A stretch of DNA of 64,000 nucleotides from Candidatus Hydrogenisulfobacillus filiaventi (GTDB lineage Bacteria; Bacillota; Sulfobacillia; Sulfobacillales; R501), in contig LR778114.1 of the NCBI GenBank assembly GCA_902809825.1, forward strand, positions 62,001-126,000. Direction: 5' to 3'. Below, one piece after another: positions 27,308-36,714 of this stretch. The notes beneath the pieces are model-generated. The model had not been told where the DNA came from. It searched no databases and saw only the letters and a program-made list of their open reading frames with translations. The number at the start of each line of letters is the position of its first letter. The stretch's first letter is position 1. The position numbers and the translations under genes were made by a program.

Positions 27308-28755
27308 TCAGGACCCGGCTTGCCAATGGCCCACGGCGGTGTCCACCAGGTGCCGGTATTCCTGATAAAGGGTATCGTAGCGGGCGGCGGCGCCGGGATC
27401 CGGGTGCACCACCCGCCCGGACGCGGCGGGGTCGGGAAGGGCACCGGGGCCTTGCACCGCCTGGCGGGCCAGGAGGGCCGCTTCCCGGCGACGCCGGCGC
27501 TCCCCACCACCGTCAGGGGCCGGTTGAGCACGGCCGCCAGGATCGCCGGCCAGAGGCGGCCGGTGGTGCCGCCGCCGGTGGCGATCCAGCGGACTTCCCG
27601 GTCCACCCCCATCAGTTCGGCTGTCTGGCGCAGGTTGCAGGCCACCCCTTCCAGTACCGATGGGCCCGGCTGTGCGCGGTGCTGAGCCCCCAGAATACCC
27701 CGCGGGCGTGCGGAAGGCCGCCAGGGGCCCGCTCGCCGCTCAAGTAGGGCAGGAAGAACAGGCCTTCCGCCCCCGGCGGCACCGCCGCCGCCTCCTGGTC
27801 CAGCTCCGGGTAGCGGGATCCGGGGGCGATGGTGGCACGCAGCCAGCGCAGGGAATCGGCCGCCGCCTGATTGACCCCCATCACATACCAGGTGGCCGGG
27901 CGGGCATGGCAGAAGGCATGGACGGTGGGTGGGGGCAGGGGTGAAGGCGGCCCGGGGATGGAGGATGACCCCGGAAGTACCGACGGCCAGCATGGCCCGA
28001 TCCGGGGTCCACACCCCCGTGCCGGCCGCGCCCGCCGGCTGGTCGCCGGCTCCTGCCACCACCGGGATACCCTGCCAGCGGGCGGGTCCGATGGTCACGG
28101 TACCCGCGAAGGCGGCCGATTCGGTGGGGTCGCTGCCCAGCCAGGCGGCGGCGATGCCATGTTCGGCCAGCCAGTCGTTCGCCCAGCGCCGGCCGGCCAC
28201 GTCCAGCAGATAGGTGCCGGCGGCATCGCTGACTTCCGCCTGCCAGCGGCCGGTCAGCTGCTGGCGGAGCCAGTCCTTGGCTACCGCCACATGGCGGATG
28301 CGCGGCCAGAGGTCGGGGGGGCCGCCTTCAGCCACAGCAGCTTGAACAAGGTATACGCTTCCAACGGCGGGTTGCCGAGGCGGCGGGGTGAGGGCTTCCG
28401 GTTCGTACTGGCGGGCCACGGCGGCCGCCAGCGGCGCGGGGCGGGTATCCGACCACAGGATGGCAGGATAGAGGGGATGTCCCTGGTTGTCACTGACCAT
28501 CAGGGTGTGCATCTGCCCGCTGCAACCGATGGCCTCCGGCCGTCCGCCGGCGGCGTCCGCGTCGGTCAACAGCTGCTCCAGCGCCGCCCGCCAGGCGGCA
28601 GGGTCCTGCTCCCGCCCCCCGTCGGGCAGGGCGGTGGTCCCGTACGGGTAGACGGCCGACCAGCGCTCCCGGCCGTCCTGGTCGATCAGGACCCCCTTCA
28701 GGCCCTGGGTGCCCAGGTCCAGGCCCAGGTAGGTGGCAGCCTGGCGGGTGCTCAG
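27308..28755 (-). pseudogene. xylB: FGGY-family sugar kinase (xylulokinase-like), frameshifted
   Basis: Read leftward, the kinase can be followed across several frames: YLGLDLGTQGLKGVLIDQDG at the N-terminus, then GCSGQMHTLMV, AVAKDWLRQQLTG, VVAGAGDQPAGAAGTG and VGTSGVILHPRAAF in one frame; GVNQAAADSLRWL and LFFLPYLSGERAPG in another; EVRWIATGGGTTGRLW in the former again; and AALLARQAVQGPG...DTLYQEYRHLVDTAVGHW in a third. That is at least three frameshifts. The N-terminal frame also has no ATG, GTG or TTG; a CTG at 28753-28755 sits seven bases after GGAGG. It is either a real pseudogene or a locus with assembly indels. The fold and substrate class are clear, the exact sugar is not. Confidence 0.85.
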
Positions 28756-28863
28756 GTGGCATCCTCCTCCAACCGGCAGGCGTTGTGCTATCCTGACGGA
28801 AATTATGCGCTAGTGCGGGCCTCCCCGCAGCAGGCTCCGCTACCGGAACAGGAGGGGAACGGG

Positions 28864-30105
28864 GTGGTCCGCCCGCGTCTGCAACCGGCCCGGGGGCCGG
28901 AGGTCCGCCCCCGCCGGGTCCTGCTGCTGGTGTCCTTCGTCTATGGGCTGGTGTTTCTGGCCCGCATCGGCCCCGGGGTGGTCACCCCCCTCCTGGCCCG
29001 GCGGTTCGGGCTGACGCCGCTGGTGTTGTCGGCCATGACCGCGGCGCAATACCTGGCGTACATGCTGCTGCAGCCGGCGGTTGGCAGCTGGGCGCTGCAC
29101 CGGGGGGCAGGCCGGCTGCTGGCGCTGGGCGCGGTGCTGGACGGGGTGGGTACCACCCTGTTCGGGGCGGCGGACCGCTTCGGGCTGGTGGTGGCCAGCC
29201 GGGCCCTGGTCGGAGGCGGGGATGCCCTGGTCTGGATCAGCGTGGTGCTGGTGCTGGCAGCGCATTTTCCGGCCGGGCGCTACGGACGGGCGCTGGGCTG
29301 GGCCGGAATGGCCGGCAGCGTAGGGGCTCTGGTGGCGACCTTCCCGCTGGCGTGGTGGGCCGGGGTCGCCGGCTGGCGGGTACCCTTCCTGGTGGTGGGC
29401 CCCCTGCTGGTGGCGGCCGGGATCCTGGCCGCCCGTCAGCTGGGCCGGGCAACCGTTCCGGCCCCGGCGGCGCCCGGACCGGGCCTGCTGGTGCGGGTGG
29501 GCCGCCGCCTCCGCCGACCGGGTCCCCTGCTGGCACCGATGCTGACCCACTTCGGCTTCATGGGCGGATTCCTCGGCTTCATCAGCCTGCTGGCGGTGCC
29601 GTACCTGGAGGCGGCCTACCGGATGCCGGCTCCGGCTGCAGCCGTCTACCCCGGCCTAGCCCTGCTGGGTTCCCTGGCCGGGGGGCCTCTGGCCGGCTGG
29701 GCGGGGGACCGCTGGGGGCGCCGGCGTCCGTATCTGGCCGCGGGGGTGCTGGCAGTGGGCGCCTGGGGCTTGCTGGCGGCGGATCCGGCGGGGCTGCCCC
29801 CTCCACTGCTGGCGGTGGTCTTCCTGGGGTTGGGGCTGGTCAACGGGGCCACCGTGCTGACCTTTGCCGTCGTGCGGGACGTGGCGGGGCCGCGGGCCGG
29901 GCTGGAGGCGGGCCTGGCCAATGCGGCCGGCTTCCTGGCGGCGGTGGTGGTGCCGGTGGCGATGGGGGCGGTGCTGACGGCCGGGGCGGCGCTCCCCCTG
30001 ACAGTGCGGGAGGGCCGGGCGTTCCTCGCGCCCCTGGCGGCCGCCGGGGCGGGGCTGGCGGGGGCCTGGGCGATCCGGGAGCCGGCCAGGAGCCGGGGGA
30101 GGTAG
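28864..30105 (+). CDS. MFS transporter
   Basis: This encodes 413 residues from a GTG at 28864, behind CAGGAGGGG. About twelve hydrophobic helices are visible; LAGWAGDRWGRRRPYLAAG is the second-half MFS loop signature, and GDALVWISVVLVLAAHFP lies in the first half. It is an integral membrane, proton-coupled transporter with unknown substrate. It is divergent from the xylulokinase pseudogene; a sugar role is a guess from that neighbourhood only. Some strings of the N-terminus are Arg/Pro-rich, as in other cytoplasmic MFS leaders. Confidence 0.85.
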   Translation: MVRPRLQPARGPEVRPRRVLLLVSFVYGLVFLARIGPGVVTPLLARRFGLTPLVLSAMTAAQYLAYMLLQPAVGSWALHRGAGRLLALGAVLDGVGTTLFGAADRFGLVVASRALVGGGDALVWISVVLVLAAHFPAGRYGRALGWAGMAGSVGALVATFPLAWWAGVAGWRVPFLVVGPLLVAAGILAARQLGRATVPAPAAPGPGLLVRVGRRLRRPGPLLAPMLTHFGFMGGFLGFISLLAVPYLEAAYRMPAPAAAVYPGLALLGSLAGGPLAGWAGDRWGRRRPYLAAGVLAVGAWGLLAADPAGLPPPLLAVVFLGLGLVNGATVLTFAVVRDVAGPRAGLEAGLANAAGFLAAVVVPVAMGAVLTAGAALPLTVREGRAFLAPLAAAGAGLAGAWAIREPARSRGR

Positions 30106-30201
30106 GCCGCCGGTAAGCCGGATTGTCATGGTCCGGTCATTTTGCCCCGCTATCGTTCTGTCCGGGACAACGCAAGCTGAACCGGAAGGGGCGAGGATGC
30201 A

Positions 30202-31047
30202 ATGCGCAAATGGTGGGTGGTACTGGCATCCCTGGGTGTGGGCGGGGGAGCCCTGGCGGCAATCCCGGGGAGCGCCCAATTGGTGGCAGGGGCCATGAGC
30301 GGCAGCGCCGGCCTGGCCGCCGCCGCGGCACCGGCCCCGGCCGGCGTGTCCGCCACTGCGGCAGAGTCTATTGCGGTGAAGGCGGTCGGCGGCGGGCAGG
30401 CGGTGTCGGTGGTCCGCACCCGGGAGCAGGGCCAGGTGGTCTATAACGTGCAGGTGGAGGCCCAGGGCCGGCGCTTTGCCGTGAAGGTCAACCTGAACGG
30501 GCAGGTGGTGGCCAAGGCGCCGGAAACGGAGGAACAGGGGGAGGTGGCCGTCTCCACCTCTACCGTGAGCGTGCCGCCCGCCACGTCCCTGACGGCCGGG
30601 GCCTCGCTTTCCGCCGGGGCCGCGGCGGCCGCGAAGACGGCCTTAGCCGCGGTGGGTGGCGGCCAGGTGGTGTCGGTGCGGGCGGAGGGCGACAGCGGGC
30701 ACTGGGTGGTGACGGTGGCCGACCAGGGGCAGCGGTTCATCGTCAAGCTGAACGCCCAGGGGGCCATCCTCACCCTGCGCACGGAAGCGAGCGGGGAGGC
30801 TCAGGCCCCCGGTCAGACCCAGGCCGGCGACAGCTGGGACCTGCAGCTGCCGGGAGCCGGCTCCGGTGCCCAGGGGCAGGCCCAGGCCGGGGTGAGCGCG
30901 CTGCCGCCGGGTATCCAGGCGACCCTGAGCGGGCAGGTGCCGGGTCTGCTGCGGGCGCATCTGCACGACCACCTCAAGGCGGAACAGCATGGTCACGGGG
31001 TGGACGTAAAGGACCTGCTCGACCTGCAGGCGGGCGGAGGAGAGTAG
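30202..31047 (+). CDS. Secreted protein with two PepSY-like repeats
   Basis: This encodes 281 residues. A Lys/Arg start, a hydrophobic core and an Ala-rich cleavage region (MRKWWVVLASLGVGGGALAA) suggest a signal peptide. Two related segments follow: one near residues 50-105 (AVGGGQAVSVVRTREQGQVVYNV...FAVKVNLNGQVV) and one near 150-195 (AVGGGQVVSVRAEGDSGHWVVTV...FIVKLNAQGAIL). This alternating pattern fits PepSY domains, thought to inhibit proteases outside the membrane. The rest is low-complexity Ala/Gly/Gln linker and a His-rich tail (LRAHLHDHLKAEQHGHG) that could bind metal. It converges on hemY. Confidence 0.7.
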   Translation: MRKWWVVLASLGVGGGALAAIPGSAQLVAGAMSGSAGLAAAAAPAPAGVSATAAESIAVKAVGGGQAVSVVRTREQGQVVYNVQVEAQGRRFAVKVNLNGQVVAKAPETEEQGEVAVSTSTVSVPPATSLTAGASLSAGAAAAAKTALAAVGGGQVVSVRAEGDSGHWVVTVADQGQRFIVKLNAQGAILTLRTEASGEAQAPGQTQAGDSWDLQLPGAGSGAQGQAQAGVSALPPGIQATLSGQVPGLLRAHLHDHLKAEQHGHGVDVKDLLDLQAGGGE

Positions 31048-31055
31048 GGGCGGCA

Positions 31056-32531
31056 TCACAGGCCGCGGGGACTCCCGGCTGCGGGGCCGGGGGTCCCCGC
31101 GGTTTGCATGCCCAGGGCCCCGGCGACAGCGGCGACGGCCGTCCGGGCGCTGGCGATGCAGTCCGGCACGCCCGGCCCGTCATAGGCGGCTCCCGCCACC
31201 GCTAGACCCGGCCAGGCCTGCAGGCGTTCCCGGATCTCCCGCACCCGCTCTACATGACCCACCAGGTATTGCGGCAGCGCCCGCCGCCAGCGGAAAAGCA
31301 CGTGATAGGCGGGGGCGGCGGTGAGGCCCATGGTCGCGGCCAGGTCGTGCAGGGCCAGGCCCAGCAGGCCCTGGTCGTCCAGCTCCGCCACGTCCGGTCC
31401 GCCGGTGCGGCCCAGAAAGGCCCGCAACGGCACCAGTTCCGACTGGTGGCGGTGGCGCCATTTGGCGCTGAGCCAGGTGACGGCGGTGGTGCTGAACCCG
31501 CTGTCGCGGGGAATCAGGTAGCCGGTCTTATCGAGGGGGCGGGGGATGGCCTCAGGGGCGTAACCCAGGCCCACCACCGCCAGGCTGCTGTAGGGAATGC
31601 GGTCGTGCAGCGCCCCCAGCCGCGGGTCGAGGGCCCCCAGCAGGCGGGCGGTGACATAGGCGGGCGTAGCCAGGATGACCCCCTCGAAGGACCGCCCGGA
31701 CCCCCCGGCCAGCCCCAGCCGGTAGCCGCGGCCTTCGCGGCTGATGCTCTCCACCGGGTGACCCCGCAGCAGTTCCGCCCCGGCTGCGGTCAGGCGCGCT
31801 ACCAGGGTGTCGATCAGGGTGTCGAGGCCGGTATCCAGGGTCTGAAACAGGCTGGGTGGCGGGCTGGCGGGGTCACGGGCCGGGGCGGGGGGGCCGCTGC
31901 GGCTGAGGCCCAGGATGAGGCTGCGGGAGCGGTGTTCAATCTCGGCCAGGCGGGGGAAGGTGGCGGCCAGACTGAGCTGGTCGATGTCGGCGGCGTAGAT
32001 GCCGGACAGCATGGGCTCCGCCAGGCGGACCACCACCTCCTCCCCGAAGCGGCGGCGCAGGAACCAGCCCACGGACACATCCCGCCCGTCCCGTGGCAGC
32101 ACCCGGGGCAGCCACAGGTCCCAGCTGGCCCGGAACTTGCCCCAGGGGGAGAGCAGGCCGCTGCGGACCAGGGGGCCCAGGTCACTGGGGATGCCCGCCT
32201 GCATGCCGGCCGGGATGGGGTGCAGGCGGCCGTGGTGGTAGATATAGGCGCCCCGGATGTCGGGGCGGGTGCCGATAAGGTGCTCGCCCAGCCCGACCGC
32301 CCGGCAGAGCTCGCGGGCTTCAGGCTTGCGGGCCAGGAAGGAGTCCGGCCCGCCCTCGATGACCAGGCCGGAGCGGCGGTCGGTGCGGATGAGGCCGCCG
32401 AAGCGGTCCCGGCTCTCCAGCACGGTGACGCGCACGCGCCCCCGCTGCAGGAGCGGGACCCACTCCCAGGCCGCCGCCAGGCCGGCGATGCCGCCGCCGA
32501 CAATTGCAATGCGCAACGGATCGGTTGCCAT
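31056..32531 (-). CDS. hemY: Coproporphyrinogen/protoporphyrinogen oxidase (HemY/CgoX)
   Basis: This encodes 491 residues. The FAD-binding Rossmann motif IVGGGIAGLAAAWEW is followed by VTVLESRDRFGGLIRT and the family segment EGGPDSFLARKP. SVGWFLRRRFGEEVVVRLAEPMLSGIYAADIDQLS is the hallmark of bacterial HemY. In Firmicutes this enzyme oxidises coproporphyrinogen III to coproporphyrin III (the coproporphyrin-dependent route). It is the last gene of the leftward hemE-hemH-hemY operon, 44 bases after hemH. The C-terminal cofactor motif LAVAGAAYDGPGVPDCIASA is complete. Confidence 0.95.
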   Translation of the reverse strand: MATDPLRIAIVGGGIAGLAAAWEWVPLLQRGRVRVTVLESRDRFGGLIRTDRRSGLVIEGGPDSFLARKPEARELCRAVGLGEHLIGTRPDIRGAYIYHHGRLHPIPAGMQAGIPSDLGPLVRSGLLSPWGKFRASWDLWLPRVLPRDGRDVSVGWFLRRRFGEEVVVRLAEPMLSGIYAADIDQLSLAATFPRLAEIEHRSRSLILGLSRSGPPAPARDPASPPPSLFQTLDTGLDTLIDTLVARLTAAGAELLRGHPVESISREGRGYRLGLAGGSGRSFEGVILATPAYVTARLLGALDPRLGALHDRIPYSSLAVVGLGYAPEAIPRPLDKTGYLIPRDSGFSTTAVTWLSAKWRHRHQSELVPLRAFLGRTGGPDVAELDDQGLLGLALHDLAATMGLTAAPAYHVLFRWRRALPQYLVGHVERVREIRERLQAWPGLAVAGAAYDGPGVPDCIASARTAVAAVAGALGMQTAGTPGPAAGSPRGL

Positions 32532-32575
32532 AGGCTTCCCCTTGCAGGCCGGAGCCAGTCCCCGGCCGGAATTGG

Positions 32576-33493
32576 TCAGACCGCCGCCGTGGCCGCCACC
32601 AGGTCGGCCAGGGCGCCGGCAAACGCGGGGTCATCGTTGGGCATGGGGGTCCGCACCAGCTCCAGGCCCAACGCCCGGGCCCGCCCGTGGGCCTCGATAT
32701 CGAGGTCGTAAAGCACCTCCAGGTGATCGGCCACGAACCCGTGGGGACAGAGGATCACCTGCGGGGTACCGCGTCCCGCCTCCTGCTCCAGGATCTCGAG
32801 CACGTCCGGCCCTGCCCAGGGTTCACCGGTGCGGCCGCGGCTCTGGTAGCAGATGTCCCAGCTGCCCGCCGGCAGGCCGGCCGCGGCCGCCACCGCCGCT
32901 GCCCCCTCCGCCAGTTGCTGCGGGTAGGGATCGCCGGCCGCGAGGTACCGCGCGGGCAGGCTGTGGGCCGAGAAGTACACCCGGCTGCCGGACGGGGCGG
33001 CAGCCCACAGGGGCCGCAGGGCGTCCGCCAGCCAGCGGACATAGCCCGGATCACCGCCCCAGCCGGGAATGAGGTGCAGGCGGCTGCCCGTCCCCGCCAG
33101 GGCGGCTTCCGCCGCCGGGCGGTAGCCTTCCTCGTAGGCGAAGCGGTTGTAATGCGGGGCCAGGGCCAGGCCCACCACCAGCGGCAGCCCGGCCAGGGAC
33201 TCCGCGGCCTGGGCGATGAAGGGCGGGGTGTGCAGGAACCCCACCGCCAGCCGGTAGCCCCCGGGGGACCGGGCCTCGAGGGCCGCCGCCACTCGCTCCC
33301 CCAGCCGCTGGGTCAAGGCAGGCAGGGGGGACCGGCCGCCGATGGCGGCATAGCGCCGGCGCAGTTCCTCCAGCACCGCCGGCACCGGCGGGCGCCCGTG
33401 GCGGATGTGGGCGTAAAAGGCGGCCAGGTCCGCCGGATCCTCGGCGGCTCCATGGGCCATGAACAGTACCCCCACCGGCTGCACCGGGCTCAT
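32576..33493 (-). CDS. hemH: Coproporphyrin ferrochelatase (HemH/CpfC)
   Basis: This encodes 305 residues. It inserts Fe2+ into coproporphyrin III (or protoporphyrin). The metal-site His is in YFSAHSLPARYL and the acidic patch in CPHGFVADHLEVLYDLDIEA; WDICYQSRGRTGEPWAGPD is also typical. The N-terminal motif is VGVLFMAHGAAEDP rather than NLGTP. The ATG at 33491-33493 overlaps the hemE stop (ATGA); a longer frame begins ten codons earlier but would overlap hemE more. Operon order hemE-hemH-hemY matches Firmicutes. Confidence 0.94.
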   Translation of the reverse strand: MSPVQPVGVLFMAHGAAEDPADLAAFYAHIRHGRPPVPAVLEELRRRYAAIGGRSPLPALTQRLGERVAAALEARSPGGYRLAVGFLHTPPFIAQAAESLAGLPLVVGLALAPHYNRFAYEEGYRPAAEAALAGTGSRLHLIPGWGGDPGYVRWLADALRPLWAAAPSGSRVYFSAHSLPARYLAAGDPYPQQLAEGAAAVAAAAGLPAGSWDICYQSRGRTGEPWAGPDVLEILEQEAGRGTPQVILCPHGFVADHLEVLYDLDIEAHGRARALGLELVRTPMPNDDPAFAGALADLVAATAAV

Positions 33494-34530
33494 TGCCCTG
33501 CGCCCCTTTCGTGCACCCATCGTACCAGGTCGTGCAGCCGACCGGGGTTGGTGGCCGGCAGTACGCCATGCCCCAGGTTGAAGATGTGGCCGGGCTGCCC
33601 GCCGTTGGCCGTCAGCACCGCCTGGGCCTGGTCCGTCAGCACCGGCCAGGGTGCGAGCAGGGCGGCAGGGTCGAGATTGCCCTGCACCGCCCGGTCCCCC
33701 AATCGCCGCCGGGCTTCGTCGAGAGGGATGCGCCAGTCCACGCCGACCACATCAGCCCCGGCTTCCGCCATGGCCTCCAGCAGGGTGGCGGTCCCCACCC
33801 CGAAGTAGATGCGCGGCACCTCGTACATGGCCAGTGCGTCGAAGATGCGGCGCATGTACGGTAGCACCGCCCGCCGGTAGTCAGCCGGCGCCAGCGCGCC
33901 CACCCAGGAGTCGAACACCTGCACCGCCGCCGCCCCCGCCTCGATCTGGGCAGCCAGGTGGGCTACGGTGGCCTGCACCAGCCGGGCCATCAGCGCAGCC
34001 CACAGGTCCGGCTCACCCCACATCAGGCGTTTGGTCTCCAGATACAGAGCGGAGTGGCCGCCTTCGATGAGGTAGCTGGCCAGGGTGAAGGGCGCCCCCG
34101 CGAAGCCGATCAGGGGGATGCCGTGCAGGCGGCGGACGGCCAGGCGGACGGCTTCGGCTACCTCCGGCAGCTGGCGCTCCGGCTCCAGCGGTGCCAGGCG
34201 CTCCAGGTCCTCCCGGCTGCGGAAGGGGGGGCGGACCACCGGACCCCGGCCTTCCTCCAGGGTGACCGGCGCCCCCATGGCCATCAGAGGGACGACGATG
34301 TCCGAGAAGAGGATGGCGGCGTCCACCTCCAGCTGTTCGACGGCCAGGCAGGTGACCTCGGCCGCCAGTGCGGGGTCGCGGATGAGGTCCAGGATGCTGT
34401 ACCGTTGGCGCAGCGCCCGGTATTCCGGCTGATAGCGCCCGGCCTGGCGCATGAACCAGACAGGGGTGGTATCCACCGGCAGGCCCCGGCAGGCGCGCAG
34501 GAACCGGGATTGGGGTTCAGGGGAATGCAC
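33490..34530 (-). CDS. hemE: Uroporphyrinogen III decarboxylase
   Basis: This encodes 346 residues from a GTG at 34528-34530, with GGAGGAGGG upstream. It converts uroporphyrinogen III to coproporphyrinogen III. Substrate-binding motifs are clear: WFMRQAGRYQPEYR near the N-terminus, ILFSDIVVPLMAMG, the central GFAGAPFTLASYLIEGG, FDSWVGALAPADYR and the C-terminal FNLGHGVLP. First gene of the leftward haem operon; an extended -10 promoter is seen at 34616-34624. Confidence 0.96.
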   Translation of the reverse strand: MHSPEPQSRFLRACRGLPVDTTPVWFMRQAGRYQPEYRALRQRYSILDLIRDPALAAEVTCLAVEQLEVDAAILFSDIVVPLMAMGAPVTLEEGRGPVVRPPFRSREDLERLAPLEPERQLPEVAEAVRLAVRRLHGIPLIGFAGAPFTLASYLIEGGHSALYLETKRLMWGEPDLWAALMARLVQATVAHLAAQIEAGAAAVQVFDSWVGALAPADYRRAVLPYMRRIFDALAMYEVPRIYFGVGTATLLEAMAEAGADVVGVDWRIPLDEARRRLGDRAVQGNLDPAALLAPWPVLTDQAQAVLTANGGQPGHIFNLGHGVLPATNPGRLHDLVRWVHERGAGQ

Positions 34531-34615
34531 GCCATCCCTCCTCCAGGCGGCCGGGGAGCCTGCGGTGCTCCGCTGCGCCGCCCCCGTCCGGACTTGCATC
34601 CGGTATGTCAGGGGC

Positions 34616-34624
34616 AGTATAGCA
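34616..34624 (-). promoter_or_regulatory. Extended -10 promoter of the haem operon
   Basis: On the minus strand TGCTATACT gives TATACT with an upstream TGN, about 85 bases before the hemE GTG. No strong -35 was found. Confidence 0.5.
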
Positions 34625-34660
34625 TAGAGGCGCGCCTCCGCCTGCGGGTGGGGCACAGGG

Positions 34661-34707
34661 GCGGATTTTTACGGCTTTTTTATCCCGCGGCGGCGGATTT
34701 TTACGGC
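34661..34707. promoter_or_regulatory. Direct repeats upstream of the kdp genes
   Basis: GCGGATTTTTACGGC occurs at 34661-34675 and again at 34693-34707, exactly 32 bases apart (about three helical turns). A TACACT that could be a rightward -10 lies at 34726-34731. The repeats are between the divergent hemE and kdp transcription units and could be operators for either. I see no c-di-AMP riboswitch or KdpE-like site that I can name. Confidence 0.5.
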
Positions 34708-34767
34708 GGATTCCCCCGCGGCCGCTACACTGGAGCAGACCGCAACCGGAGGAGGGAGGGGAAGGTC

Positions 34768-34851
34768 GTGCAGGACGTGGGCATGGTGCTCCTCAGCCTG
34801 GCCCTGTTCGGGCTGCTCATGGCCTTCACCTATTACCTGGAGCGCCTGTGA
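34768..34851 (+). CDS. 27-residue membrane micro-protein ahead of kdpF
   Basis: A GTG at 34768 behind GGAGGGAGGGG gives 27 residues: a short N-terminus, one hydrophobic helix (VLLSLALFGLLMAFTYY) and the end LERL. It lies 16 bases before kdpF, inside the kdp transcription unit. Small membrane proteins of this type ending in ERL are known before kdpF in other high-GC bacteria; the function is unknown, perhaps stabilising the Kdp complex. Confidence 0.65.
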   Translation: MQDVGMVLLSLALFGLLMAFTYYLERL

Positions 34852-34867
34852 GGCGGGAGGCGGTGTG

Positions 34868-34957
34868 ATGTCCCTGGGCGATGCGGCGCTCTTGTTTGTG
34901 TCGGTGCTGGTGATGGTCTATCTCCTGTACGTCATCCTGCGGCCGGACCGCTTTTAA
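34868..34957 (+). CDS. kdpF: KdpF small subunit
   Basis: This encodes 29 residues from an ATG at 34868: a single hydrophobic helix followed by VYLLYVILRPDRF, which matches the KdpF ending (LxYxLxxPExF type). KdpF is a lipid-like stabiliser of the KdpABC potassium pump. The upstream GGGAGGCGG and its place 40 bases before kdpA support it. Confidence 0.85.
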   Translation: MSLGDAALLFVSVLVMVYLLYVILRPDRF

Positions 34958-34997
34958 GCCGGCCGGGCGGGATTCCTGAGGAGGCAGAGAGCCGGCG

Positions 34998-36695
34998 ATG
35001 TCGATGGAGACGGTGATGACCTGGCTGGTGGTACTGGCGGTGTTCGCCCTCACCATCAAGCCGGTGGGCACCTACCTGGCACGGGTGGGACTGTACGAGC
35101 CCACCTTTCTCGACCGGGTGCTGAACCCCGTGGAACAGCTTATCTACCGGCTGGCGGGGACCGGACCCGAGGAGCAGATGAATGCCCGCACCTACAGCCT
35201 CGCCTTTCTGACCGCCAACCTGATTTGGATGCTGGCAGCCTACCTGCTGCTTCGCATCCAGAACCTCCTGCCCTTCAACCCCCAGCACCTGGGGCCGGTG
35301 CCCCCTGAGCTGGCCTTCAACACCGCTGCCAGTTTTGTCACCAATACCAACTGGCAGGCCTACGCCGGGGAACATACCCTGTCCTACTTCTCCCAGTTCG
35401 GGGTGCTCTCCTATTTACAATTCGTGACCCCTGCCATGGGGGCGGCGGCAGGTCTGGCCTTTCTGCGCGCGGTGTCGGGGCGGCCGCTGGGGAACTTCTG
35501 GGTGGACCTCACCCGGGTGACCACGCGCCTCTTGCTGCCGGCGGCAGTGGTGTGGACGCTGCTCCTGGTCTGGCAGGGGGTGCCGGAAACCCTGGCCCCT
35601 TACCTGCACGTGCACACCCTGACCGGCGGCACCCAGATTGTGCCCCGGGGGCCGATTGCCTCCTGGGAGGCGATTGAACACCTGGGCAACAACGGGGGCG
35701 GGTTTACCGCCGCCAACAGCGCGAATCCCCTGGAGAACCCCACCGCCGTCAGCAACATCCTGGAGATCCTGGCCATGGGCCTCTTCCCGGTAGCCTTCTT
35801 CTATGCGCTCGGGGTGATGACCGGGCGCAAGCGCTTCGCCTGGGTGCTGATCACGGTGGCGGGCATCCTGTTTGTCGTCATGCTGGCCATGGTGTACTTT
35901 CCGACCGCCGCCGGGAACCCCCTCATCCACCGGCTGACCGGGGTCAAGGGGCCCAACCTGGTGGGCCAGGAGCTCCGCTTCGGGGTCGGGGGAACCAGCC
36001 TGTTTGAGACCGCCACCATGGCTTTCACCACCGGCTCGGTGGCCAGCGCCCATGACAGCTTCCTGCCCATCCCCTCCCTGAGCTTCTTCCTGGGGATGTT
36101 CCTCAACCTGGTGTTCGGGGGCAAGGGGGTGGGCCTGCTGAACATGCTCATGTTCGTGCTCATCACCGTCTTCCTGACCGGGCTTATGGTCGGCCGTACC
36201 CCCGAGTTCCTGGGCAAGAAGATCGAGGCTAAGGAGGTTTCCCTGGCCTCCCTAGCCTTTCTGCTGCACCCCCTCCTTATCCTGACCGGCACCGCCCTGG
36301 CCGTGGCCAACCCGGCGGCCCGGGCGGGGGCCTTGAATCCCGGTCCGCAAGGCCTGAGCGAGATCCTGTACGCCTTCGCCTCCGCGGCGGCCAATAACGG
36401 CTCCGCCTTGGGCGGGCTCAACGCCGCCCTGCCGTTCTATGAAGTCGCGGTGGGGATTGTGATGGTGATCGGGCGCTACGCCTCCATCGTGGCCATGCTC
36501 TACATCGGGGAATCCCTGCTGGCCAAGCGGGCGGTGCCCGAGGGCCCCGGCACCATGCGCCTGGACACTCCGCTCTTCGCCGGGATCCTGCTGGGCACCA
36601 TCATCATCGTCAACGCCCTCACCTTCTTCCCGGTGGCGGCGCTGGGCCCGTTAGCGGAGCACTACCTGCTGCTGGCCCACCACCTGTTCTCGTGA
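34998..36695 (+). CDS. kdpA: Potassium-transporting ATPase subunit KdpA
   Basis: This encodes 565 residues. It is the K+-selective channel-like subunit. Selectivity-loop motifs of all four repeats can be seen: [38 protein letters not shown] and [14 protein letters not shown]. Ten or so membrane helices. ATG 34998 with GAGGAGG upstream. Second or third gene of the operon, 19 bases before kdpB. Confidence 0.97.
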   Translation: MSMETVMTWLVVLAVFALTIKPVGTYLARVGLYEPTFLDRVLNPVEQLIYRLAGTGPEEQMNARTYSLAFLTANLIWMLAAYLLLRIQNLLPFNPQHLGPVPPELAFNTAASFVTNTNWQAYAGEHTLSYFSQFGVLSYLQFVTPAMGAAAGLAFLRAVSGRPLGNFWVDLTRVTTRLLLPAAVVWTLLLVWQGVPETLAPYLHVHTLTGGTQIVPRGPIASWEAIEHLGNNGGGFTAANSANPLENPTAVSNILEILAMGLFPVAFFYALGVMTGRKRFAWVLITVAGILFVVMLAMVYFPTAAGNPLIHRLTGVKGPNLVGQELRFGVGGTSLFETATMAFTTGSVASAHDSFLPIPSLSFFLGMFLNLVFGGKGVGLLNMLMFVLITVFLTGLMVGRTPEFLGKKIEAKEVSLASLAFLLHPLLILTGTALAVANPAARAGALNPGPQGLSEILYAFASAAANNGSALGGLNAALPFYEVAVGIVMVIGRYASIVAMLYIGESLLAKRAVPEGPGTMRLDTPLFAGILLGTIIIVNALTFFPVAALGPLAEHYLLLAHHLFS

Positions 36696-36714
36696 GTCGA
36701 GGAGGCACAGCTTG

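Noticed and set aside
25137-27326. A 729-codon open frame on the minus strand opposite acsA
   Set aside because: It is the mirror of acetyl-CoA synthetase in GC-rich DNA; it is His/Gly/Pro-rich with no domain, while the + strand has all catalytic motifs.
34531-34767. c-di-AMP (ydaO) riboswitch upstream of kdp
   Set aside because: Expected in Firmicutes, but no matching conserved core could be found; only the two 15-base repeats are clear.
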